Positions 1-5,854 of a DNA stretch of 5,854 nt are shown here, piece after piece (the first letter of the stretch is position 1; each line of letters starts with the position of its first letter). Source of the DNA: Bacteroidia bacterium (GTDB taxonomy: Bacteria; Bacteroidota; Bacteroidia; AKYH767-A; OLB10). The position numbers and the translations under genes are program-made. The DNA lies in contig JANWID010000181.1 of the NCBI GenBank assembly GCA_025450095.1, positions 1 to 5,854 of the forward strand, read 5' to 3'. Under the pieces are notes generated by a model. The model had not been told where the DNA came from. It worked only from the letters and a program-made list of their open reading frames with translations, and made no database searches.

Positions 1-858
1 ATTTTTGTTGATCATCAATCCTTCTTTGCCCTCGTTAAACAGGTAAGGCACACCACCTGCATTCGTAGTAACCACGCACATTCCCAATGCCATGGCTTCC
101 ATAACACTCACCGGTGCATTATCGTAATTTGTTGTGTTCAAAAAAATATCATACTCTTTTGAGAGTGCAATCCAGTTTTCCTTTTCAAGCCTGCCGGTGA
201 AGATCACCTCCAACCCCATTTCCCTGGCCAGATTCTTACATGATATCATGCTGCCATCTTTGTCGGGCCCAACCATACATAAAGTTGCATCCGGATATTT
301 ACTTTTTATTTTTTTGAATATTTCCAATGCCAGTGTTGGATTATAAATTTTATGAAAAGCGCGGACCCACAAAATCCGGGGACGTATATGGCTCCGTTGT
401 TTGAAGGGATAGTATTTTAAGTCGATAAAATTGTGAATGGTTTCAACTTTAAGGTTTCTCTTTGTAAATTCATCCTGGAGGTATCCCGAAACAGCAATGT
501 TTGCAAACGATTTCCCGAATAATTTTGATTTTGCGCCTGGTGAACGATCGACTCTTTCGGGTAGATTACCGCCACGAAGAATTGGAATAAAATTTAAATT
601 ACAGATATCACTGACTACCGCAGCTGCATATGCGAACCAAAATGCATTCGTGCTGTAGGTATCTAATAACACTACCGGTTTTTCCTGGCGGTATTTAATG
701 ATGGCCCATAACATATCAGCCAATCGAAGCAATTCATTCCTGTAGGAACTCCGGGTTTCAATCCGGAACTTCAATTCCTCCAAACGAGGCCCCAGTGTTT
801 CAACCGAAGTTGGTGTAAAGCCATGTTTTGAGAGTTTATTTCCCAGGTATAATACCAT
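1..858 (-). CDS. Family 4 glycosyltransferase (GT-B fold), 3'-truncated by the window edge
   Basis: The frame is open from an ATG at 858 to the window edge, giving 286 residues with no stop; the C-terminal part, probably some 60-90 residues, is missing. It is a predicted cytoplasmic, retaining, nucleotide-sugar-dependent glycosyltransferase for surface polysaccharide assembly. The N-terminus (MVLYLGNKLSKHGFTPTSVE) has the glycine and KHGFTPT stretch of the first Rossmann half. RGGNLPER lies at 95-102 and SGYLQDEF at 124-131. The linker NFID is at 143-146. The donor-side basic motif appears as WVRAFHKIYNP (164-174). The sugar-nucleotide motif is D246 to E254 (DNAPVSVME), with Asp in place of the first Glu of the usual E-x7-E, followed by TTNAGGVPYL (264-273). 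The chosen ATG overlaps the end of the polymerase gene by 23 bases and gives the family-like N-terminus, so translational coupling is likely. Sugar and linkage cannot be read from sequence. Confidence 0.9.
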   Translation of the reverse strand, partial: MVLYLGNKLSKHGFTPTSVETLGPRLEELKFRIETRSSYRNELLRLADMLWAIIKYRQEKPVVLLDTYSTNAFWFAYAAAVVSDICNLNFIPILRGGNLPERVDRSPGAKSKLFGKSFANIAVSGYLQDEFTKRNLKVETIHNFIDLKYYPFKQRSHIRPRILWVRAFHKIYNPTLALEIFKKIKSKYPDATLCMVGPDKDGSMISCKNLAREMGLEVIFTGRLEKENWIALSKEYDIFLNTTNYDNAPVSVMEAMALGMCVVTTNAGGVPYLFNEGKEGLMINKN

Positions 859-2218
859 CAACCTTTTCTTTTGGTAAAATATTGATTACACTGAGTGAAA
901 TCAAAAGCGGTGTTATAAATGTCCGGGTTGCGCTGTGAAAAGTCGTAAATATGGCCAGGAAAAAAAGCCCTGCTTTAATAGCCCTTAAGGTTGGATCCTT
1001 TTCCGATTTCAATCTATATGCAACAGTTATGATAAGTAAAATAATTATCACTCCTGGAATCCCATGCTCGGCAAGCAATCTTGAAAATTCAATGTGAGCT
1101 GCAATGCCTCTTCCTTCCGATCTTTCATATTTTGATGCACCTGCTCCCACTCCTAAAATCGGGTATTCAGTCCACAACGTCAAATCCTCCATGAGAATCA
1201 GATTTCGGTTTGTTGTGAATGTGTTCAGGTTTTTTTCTTTGGTTCCCAATAAAGTTCCCTCTGTTTCACCCTGGTACCTGAGAAATAGTTTTCCCTGAGT
1301 AAGGTCGTTGGCATAAAAAATAGCAGCTACAAAAATAATGAATACCGGTAAGGCATATCTTTTAACAGCAACCGGAATACGTGCTTTGAATCCTCCTTTG
1401 ATGAATAGCATATATGAAAAAATCAACAGTGAGGCGGCAGAGCTGACCATTCCACCTCTTGAAAAAGTAAAAAGTCCCTGGATAAGGAATACACAAGCCA
1501 AAATCCCATCGATCATCCTGTTCCCTGTTATTCTCCAATCCATGATCCATGAAAGCGACATGAGCAGGAATCCAAGCCCCAATACTGTTGATACCTGGTT
1601 GGATCCAAATTCCCCGGAAGTAACTACCTGTGCTCCCAGTGAAAAAGTAATTTCTTTCAGGTCAGGAGTCTTGATAATGGTGTAAGTTAAAATGGTAATG
1701 CATGGAAATGCAATCAACCGCAGTAAATCGAAAAAACGGTTCTTGCGGATTTTAAGTGAACTAAAAAAAATCAGACCGAGTCCGATGTTCACGATTCCCA
1801 TTACGTTAAATATAACCTCAAGGAAAGAAACACGACCGCTGATATCAATAAAAATCGCTGGTAATGCCAATAAAATTATCCAGAAGCCTATTGAATTGTA
1901 TCGGGCCTTTTCAGTAGAGAAGTAAATTCCAGTTACTGACAATAATGTAAACAGATATTTACCCGCTTCCCATGGAATTATTGGGGAACATTTAGTCATG
2001 CGGGCCAATAATTCAAAAGCGCCAAGATACGATAAGGTTGCAGCGATAACCAGTGGCCTGTTCACTGTTCCAAATGCCATTAAATAAAGAGTTCCTATAA
2101 GGATAAAATAGAACCATGATATCACAAGAACATTAGTGAGCGTGGTTGCTAGTCCAAGGGCCACGTGAAAAAGTGTCCAACCAAACCTGTTTTTATATTT
2201 TAACAGGTTAATGATCAT
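836..2218 (-). CDS. O-antigen polymerase/ligase-type polytopic membrane protein (Wzy/WaaL-like)
   Basis: This 460-residue inner-membrane protein probably polymerises lipid-linked repeat units (Wzy) or transfers glycan to an acceptor (WaaL-type ligase) on the periplasmic side. About 11-13 hydrophobic segments are visible, for example near 17-47, 54-72, 86-100, 110-125, 133-153, 208-226, 236-249, 258-273, 287-303, 385-401 and 413-447. Wzy_C-type landmarks are present: GSNQVSTVLGLG (205-216), FTFSRGGM (250-257, with Arg254 of the SRG motif), and a large loop between about 304 and 384 holding WTEYPILGVGAG (349-360) and AAHIEFSRLLAEHGIPG (373-389, His375 and Glu377). That loop pattern is typical of the superfamily and the Arg and His are candidate functional residues. 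The start ATG overlaps the preceding gene by 11 bases, and the next in-frame Met is residue 47, so this start is well supported. Position among glycosyltransferases favours Wzy, but polymerase versus ligase is not settled by sequence. Confidence 0.9.
   Translation of the reverse strand: MIINLLKYKNRFGWTLFHVALGLATTLTNVLVISWFYFILIGTLYLMAFGTVNRPLVIAATLSYLGAFELLARMTKCSPIIPWEAGKYLFTLLSVTGIYFSTEKARYNSIGFWIILLALPAIFIDISGRVSFLEVIFNVMGIVNIGLGLIFFSSLKIRKNRFFDLLRLIAFPCITILTYTIIKTPDLKEITFSLGAQVVTSGEFGSNQVSTVLGLGFLLMSLSWIMDWRITGNRMIDGILACVFLIQGLFTFSRGGMVSSAASLLIFSYMLFIKGGFKARIPVAVKRYALPVFIIFVAAIFYANDLTQGKLFLRYQGETEGTLLGTKEKNLNTFTTNRNLILMEDLTLWTEYPILGVGAGASKYERSEGRGIAAHIEFSRLLAEHGIPGVIIILLIITVAYRLKSEKDPTLRAIKAGLFFLAIFTTFHSATRTFITPLLISLSVINILPKEKVDGIIPGK
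862..867 (-). promoter_or_regulatory. Weak ribosome-binding-like AAAAGG before the third family 4 glycosyltransferase
   Basis: On the minus strand AAAAGG sits three bases before the ATG at 858, inside the coding sequence of the polymerase gene. The spacing is short for a classical Shine-Dalgarno site and the purine run may be chance. It is the only junction in the window with any recognisable purine-rich site close to the start. The starts at 4558, 3332 and 2218 are preceded by AT-rich sequence without GGAG-like elements, as is common in Bacteroidota. Confidence 0.25.
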
Positions 2219-3332
2219 TCAAAATATGTTGCTTTAAGTTCCTGTAGTAATTTGAAAATGTAAATGCACCTGAAACTTCAAATATCCGTTGACTTTTGGT
2301 TTTCAGATCCATTTCATTGATTTCAAGTGAATCAATATATTCCGTAAAGGAGCTTTGGAAATCCCATACAAATCCGTTTGTATCATTGATATACTGACTT
2401 ATACTGCTTATTGCAGAAACCAACGGAATGGCGCCATAATTTCCTCCTTCGGCAATCACTTTAGGAAAACCTTCCGATGCCGTTGAAGGGAGCAACAGAA
2501 AATGACTTTGCGCAAGATAATCGGATACTTCATTCCTGGAAACACTTCCGTGAAAAACACATTTAACCAGATTTTGACTGGCAGCAATTGATCTGAATAG
2601 ATTCAAGTCTTTTCCATCACCAATAAAATGAATAGTCGTGATATTTTTCTTGTGGAATGCCTGTAAGGCATCCAGGATTCTCTTCACACCTTTTTCTTCT
2701 TCAAGTCGACCAATAAACACTGCTGTATAAGGACCCGAATAAGTTTTGGATTCAATAACCTTCTTACCTGTCGTTCTTTCATCTTCATCCAGGCAGGGAT
2801 TTTCAAAAGTTATGCAATGGCCCGGCTGATCATTCCATTTTCCGTTGATTGTTACTTTACTTTTCAGAAAATTCTGTTGCAGCCACCAGCGTTGAAATCT
2901 ATATCCTGCAGGTGCATTGGATTGCTTCCAGTTACCGGCATACTTCACCCAAATGATGGGTCTTACTTTGCGGAAAGATAACCAGGGTAGCAAAAAGTTA
3001 GCTATCCCTGTGGGAACCCTTATTTGAATGGCTCCTACTTCCGGCATTATCATTTTTGTTTGCCTGATTATTTCAGGTATTGAAGTTGCCACAGATAACT
3101 TGTCCCCGAAACCTTTTCCCCCGGAAGGTGGTAACGCTACAAACCTTATGTTTGATGCCGTGTATGGCAATGAACTTGCAGGTGTTTTTCCGGTGTGCAG
3201 GAAAGCAAGATGAATTATTTCGTCAAATTTTGGAGCCAGGTAATTTATTTCACGAATAGTGGGTCCCCAACCTTTGATGATTCCATTTTCGTCAGCATAA
3301 TGTGCAGTATGTGAAATAATGGCAAGCTTCAT
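2208..3332 (-). CDS. Family 4 glycosyltransferase (GT-B fold), divergent acceptor domain
   Basis: A 374-residue predicted cytoplasmic glycosyltransferase. The N-terminal Rossmann half starts MKLAIISHTAHYADENGIIK and continues GWGPTIREINYL (21-32), which takes the place of the glycine-rich GGxG loop seen in the neighbouring enzyme. IRVPTGIANFLLPWL (104-118) and KYAGNW (130-135) belong to the acceptor half. The C-terminal half is a clear Glycos_transf_1-like domain: FIGRLEEEKGV (206-216, with Arg209 and Lys214 as likely donor-phosphate contacts), HFIGDG (235-240), VFHGSVSRNEVSDYL (259-273), then LLPSTASEGFPKVIAEG (280-296) with the E-x7-E pair Glu287 and Glu295. The length is normal for the family. 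There is no signal peptide or membrane segment. Its ATG shares a single base with the upstream stop (TGATG), and its own end overlaps the polymerase gene by 11 bases, so coupled translation is likely. Donor sugar and linkage are unknown. Confidence 0.93.
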   Translation of the reverse strand: MKLAIISHTAHYADENGIIKGWGPTIREINYLAPKFDEIIHLAFLHTGKTPASSLPYTASNIRFVALPPSGGKGFGDKLSVATSIPEIIRQTKMIMPEVGAIQIRVPTGIANFLLPWLSFRKVRPIIWVKYAGNWKQSNAPAGYRFQRWWLQQNFLKSKVTINGKWNDQPGHCITFENPCLDEDERTTGKKVIESKTYSGPYTAVFIGRLEEEKGVKRILDALQAFHKKNITTIHFIGDGKDLNLFRSIAASQNLVKCVFHGSVSRNEVSDYLAQSHFLLLPSTASEGFPKVIAEGGNYGAIPLVSAISSISQYINDTNGFVWDFQSSFTEYIDSLEINEMDLKTKSQRIFEVSGAFTFSNYYRNLKQHILNDH

Positions 3333-4558
3333 CAGACTTCGTATTTAATATTTGTTAATACCGGAACATCCTCTACTTTGCTAAAATGTTCAATTAATAA
3401 TTTCCAATCGTGACGCAAGGCCCATTTTCGTGCTCGTGCCGAATAGGCCGAATAATTATCCATAATATCTTTGAGTGCTTCTGCTATTTCAATTGGATTA
3501 CTACCATCCACCAACCTGCCGTTGTATCCATCCATGATTGCATCTTCAATTCCACAATCCTTGGCGCCTATGGCAGGTTTTCCAAAATAATTTGCTTCCA
3601 GAATTGCAATACCAAATCCTTCCGTGTCGCCATCCGCCTGTGTTTCACTTAACATCACAAACACACTGGCATGCATATAATATGCTGCAAGGTCAATCAT
3701 CTTCGCAACCTTCCCATGAAAAGTTATTGCATTGGAAACTTGTAAATTATTTACCAGTCCTTTCAGTATTTCCTGCCCGGTTGGAATTCCGACAAGATGA
3801 TAATGAACGTCAGGATAAATCGATCTCAGTACTGGTAAGGCCTTTACCAAAAGGTGCTGACCTTTTCGTGGTGATATCCGGCCAACCGTTAATAATGAAG
3901 GTTCGCCTTCAAGCTCTACATGGTGTAAGTGTTGCTTTTCGGAAGGCCAATCACTAAACCACAATCCGTTTGGCAATACTCTTATGTCCTCTCGTTTTGT
4001 AACCTGGTATAATAATTTCCTGGTATAATTTGAAACGGCCCAGATACAATCGACAGTGGCAAGTGCCCTGGTGGTGAAAATCCGATGAATTTCATTTTTC
4101 CTGCTAAGTTCTGACCCATGGATAAAGGCATGAACCGGAAACGATTTACCAAATTTCTTTTTCGCAAGGTATCCCATCCATAAAGGAAATCTTCCGGAAA
4201 CTATCAATAATTCAACAGGGTTATCATTCAAAAATTGTCGAATGAGGGTCCACCTGTGAAGATAAGTCATCCAGCCACTTCTGATGAGCCGAACAAGTTT
4301 TATGTTCGCTGGCAATGATTTTCTAAATTGATTAATTTCATTTTCCTGGCTGTAATCCTGGGAAGTGAAAACGGTGATGTCGTAATCTTTCCACGCAAGT
4401 GCTCGTGCCAGATCATAAGCATGCTTACCTATTCCACCTGGCCCGGGAGGGAATTCGCTTGATATAATGACGATATTTTTCGAATCGTCCTGGATTTCAT
4501 CCCCCACTTTATAGAGCATGCCAGACTTTCTCATTCTTGATTTAAAGAAATCAGTCAT
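3332..4558 (-). CDS. Family 4 glycosyltransferase (GT-B fold), PimB-like
   Basis: A 408-residue predicted cytoplasmic glycosyltransferase with both GT-B halves intact. After a polar lead of about 27 residues, the first Rossmann half begins NIVIISSEFPPGPGGIGKHA (28-47), with the glycine-rich GGIGKHA loop that contacts substrate phosphate. AFIHGSEL (144-151) and WAVSNYTRKLL (173-183) follow. LPNGLWFSDW (195-204) leads into the donor domain: LLTVGRISPRKGQHLLVKAL (222-241) contains Arg227 and Lys232, and EGFGIAILE (313-321) is the canonical E-x7-E pair. The PRKGQ signature resembles PimB/mannosyltransferase-like GT4 enzymes, which hints at a GDP-sugar donor, but this is inference only. The start overlaps the stop of the family 2 gene by 8 bases with no ribosome-binding site. 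Met9 and Met14 are alternative starts that would keep the whole catalytic region. The gene ends in a one-base overlap with the next. Confidence 0.94.
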   Translation of the reverse strand: MTDFFKSRMRKSGMLYKVGDEIQDDSKNIVIISSEFPPGPGGIGKHAYDLARALAWKDYDITVFTSQDYSQENEINQFRKSLPANIKLVRLIRSGWMTYLHRWTLIRQFLNDNPVELLIVSGRFPLWMGYLAKKKFGKSFPVHAFIHGSELSRKNEIHRIFTTRALATVDCIWAVSNYTRKLLYQVTKREDIRVLPNGLWFSDWPSEKQHLHHVELEGEPSLLTVGRISPRKGQHLLVKALPVLRSIYPDVHYHLVGIPTGQEILKGLVNNLQVSNAITFHGKVAKMIDLAAYYMHASVFVMLSETQADGDTEGFGIAILEANYFGKPAIGAKDCGIEDAIMDGYNGRLVDGSNPIEIAEALKDIMDNYSAYSARARKWALRHDWKLLIEHFSKVEDVPVLTNIKYEV

Positions 4559-5854
4559 TTAAAAATTCGATTCTGGGGTTTTTCAACATTGAAGAAGCAA
4601 TATTCCATGACCTCATTACCTGGATGAATATCAGAGGAGAGATGACAAGTGCTAAGAGAGAGCCGCCTACCAATAAAGGTTTGTTTCTTTTATAGCGGTA
4701 CGGCACAACCGATGGCGGGATATTATATATGAGTGTCAGCAATGCTGCCTTTCTGCCAAAATATTTACGGTAGAAATAAAGAACTGCCGGTAGCGGACGT
4801 GGCGACCAAATACTTTTTGGCCGGAAGGCGTCCCAGGCTCCGGAATGACGCAACCCGCCACTAGTGGCTTTTACATCTTCACACCAGCTGAATGGATTTG
4901 ATACAGACTTGAATCCTGCAAGGTAAGCCCGCAATCCAAATTCTCCATCTCCCATTCTTTGTTTTTCAAATTGCCTGTCAAACAAACCTATTGACCTGAA
5001 CACGTCCTTCTTCAAACACGCATTACCGGTAGCAAATTGTTCTGCCCAGCGAAATATCTTCTTTTCGGGAGGAATACCTGATCCGGAGGGAAAAAATACT
5101 CCTGCAGAAATATCAGAATTAAAGTAATCGATGCATTTCATGTGATTCGATATCCAGTCAACCGGGATTCTGACGTCATCCTCCGACAAAGCAATAAACT
5201 CCGATTTTGATTCCCTGATTGCCTGGTTCCGGGCCATCCACAATGCTTTTTCCAACTGATGAATCACCCTCAATTTTAAATTAAACTTTTTATAAAAGTC
5301 CGGGTTGAATGCATCTGACTGGTCAATTACAATGATTTCAAAATTTTTGTAATCCTGCTTTTCAAAATCGTGTAAAACATTTTCCAGGTGATCATAACGG
5401 TTCAGTGTTGGTATCACAACGGTTACAGGGGGCGCATTTTTTAACAAGTTACTTTGAAAAGCCTGGAAAGCATCGTGATTGTGATAGCTGTAATTAATAG
5501 CTTTTCGATCAACATTCGCTGACTTAATAAATGCTTTGATTTCACGGAATGGGTTATGAAAAGTAAGCAAGCGCCACATTAATGCTGTAAATACCCTTGA
5601 AGGGTGAAAATATTTTCTAGCAAAACGGTATTCATCTTCCGACGAAAATTGACTCTTTCCCCACCAACTGAAACCATTTTCCATTTTACTGCTGATAATG
5701 CCTGATCTTAATGCACGATAAGCACGTTCCGCATCTCTCGCATTTTCACTAAGTGTGTTGTCGAAGGTAAAATCAATTGTTTGCCCATTCAATTCACCTG
5801 GTCCTGGAAAATAACCCGGATCGTTCGCAGGTGCCAGGTTAAAATACCAAACAG
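4551..5854 (-). CDS. Family 2 glycosyltransferase (GT-A fold) with N-terminal extension and C-terminal hydrophobic segments, start unresolved
   Basis: Counting from an in-frame TTG at 5792 the product has 413 residues, but the frame stays open for 20 more codons to the window edge, without an ATG. The 5' end is therefore treated as partial; the first in-frame ATG is codon 37. A GT-A domain begins near residue 122: VTVVIPTLNRYDHL (123-136), IVIDQSD (154-160, nucleotide-binding Asp), ALWMARNQAI (183-192), then FIALSEDDVRIP (199-210), whose EDD is the probable metal-binding DxD equivalent. ATGNACLKKDVF (254-265) and the acidic RMGDGEFGLRAYLAGF (279-294) fit the acceptor/catalytic-base region. 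Two hydrophobic stretches (about 350-365 and 373-393) suggest membrane attachment. The roughly 120 residues before the domain match no family I recognise. The role is probably sugar transfer to a lipid-linked repeat unit using a nucleotide-sugar donor; the specificity is unknown. It is the first gene visible in the operon and overlaps the next by 8 bases. Confidence 0.88.
   Translation of the reverse strand, partial: VWYFNLAPANDPGYFPGPGELNGQTIDFTFDNTLSENARDAERAYRALRSGIISSKMENGFSWWGKSQFSSEDEYRFARKYFHPSRVFTALMWRLLTFHNPFREIKAFIKSANVDRKAINYSYHNHDAFQAFQSNLLKNAPPVTVVIPTLNRYDHLENVLHDFEKQDYKNFEIIVIDQSDAFNPDFYKKFNLKLRVIHQLEKALWMARNQAIRESKSEFIALSEDDVRIPVDWISNHMKCIDYFNSDISAGVFFPSGSGIPPEKKIFRWAEQFATGNACLKKDVFRSIGLFDRQFEKQRMGDGEFGLRAYLAGFKSVSNPFSWCEDVKATSGGLRHSGAWDAFRPKSIWSPRPLPAVLYFYRKYFGRKAALLTLIYNIPPSVVPYRYKRNKPLLVGGSLLALVISPLIFIQVMRSWNIASSMLKNPRIEFLND

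Noticed and set aside
134..658. Two plus-strand open frames of 70 and 73 codons in a region that seems to lack a complete gene
   Set aside because: The minus strand carries a continuous glycosyltransferase frame from 858 to the edge with clear family motifs. These frames are its shadows.
846..856. Perfect palindrome GGTATAATACC at the start codon of the left-edge glycosyltransferase
   Set aside because: It has only five paired bases around one central base and is AT-rich. It is too small for a hairpin or a convincing operator, and lies within coding sequence on both sides of the overlap.
1338..1685. Plus-strand open frame of 115 codons opposite the polymerase gene
   Set aside because: It lies wholly inside the membrane protein gene, has no family features, and reads as the antisense of hydrophobic codons.
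3538..3957. Plus-strand open frame of 139 codons opposite the PimB-like glycosyltransferase
   Set aside because: The minus strand here encodes a well-conserved GT-B domain with E-x7-E and PRKGQ motifs. The plus-strand product shows no domain and is compositionally odd, as expected of a shadow frame.
5789..5854. A second minus-strand frame ending in TGA near 5789 that could be the tail of an upstream gene
   Set aside because: It gives only about 21 codons with no recognisable feature, while the frame continuous with the glycosyltransferase is also open. The window is too short to tell, so no separate gene is called.

Overview
This window is a piece of a cell-surface polysaccharide (O-antigen, capsule or exopolysaccharide) gene cluster, most likely from a member of the Bacteroidota. 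The sequence is AT-leaning. Genes start at ATG with little or no Shine-Dalgarno sequence. The truncated glycosyltransferase at the left edge opens with a GNKLSKHGFTPTSVETLGP-type N-terminus and carries a DNAPVSVMEAMALG motif, both of which I associate with Bacteroidota family 4 glycosyltransferases. The phylum assignment is an inference from these traits; the window holds no marker gene.

Everything is coded on the minus strand, so the window reads right to left. In transcription order: a family 2 (GT-A fold) glycosyltransferase whose frame is still open at the right edge (4551-5854); a PimB-like family 4 (GT-B) glycosyltransferase (3332-4558); a second, more divergent family 4 glycosyltransferase (2208-3332); a multi-pass O-antigen polymerase/ligase-type membrane protein with Wzy_C-like motifs (836-2218); and a third family 4 glycosyltransferase that runs off the left edge (1-858). 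The last gene starts inside the end of the polymerase gene.

The genes are packed without gaps. Neighbours overlap by 8, 1, 11 and 23 bases, so there is no room for an internal terminator and no sign of an internal promoter. They are best read as one polycistronic, translationally coupled operon. The likely division of labour is that the four glycosyltransferases add successive sugars to a lipid-linked repeat unit at the cytoplasmic face, and the membrane protein polymerises or ligates the flipped units in the periplasm. No flippase, initiating phosphoglycosyl transferase, chain-length regulator or nucleotide-sugar synthesis gene lies in the window; those presumably lie outside it.

I see no RNA genes, mobile elements, CRISPR arrays or long repeats, and no stretch over 300 bases lacks a gene. 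I do not see evidence of a novel system. The points most worth checking are the unresolved start and uncharacterised N-terminal region of the family 2 enzyme, and whether the membrane protein is a polymerase or a ligase.
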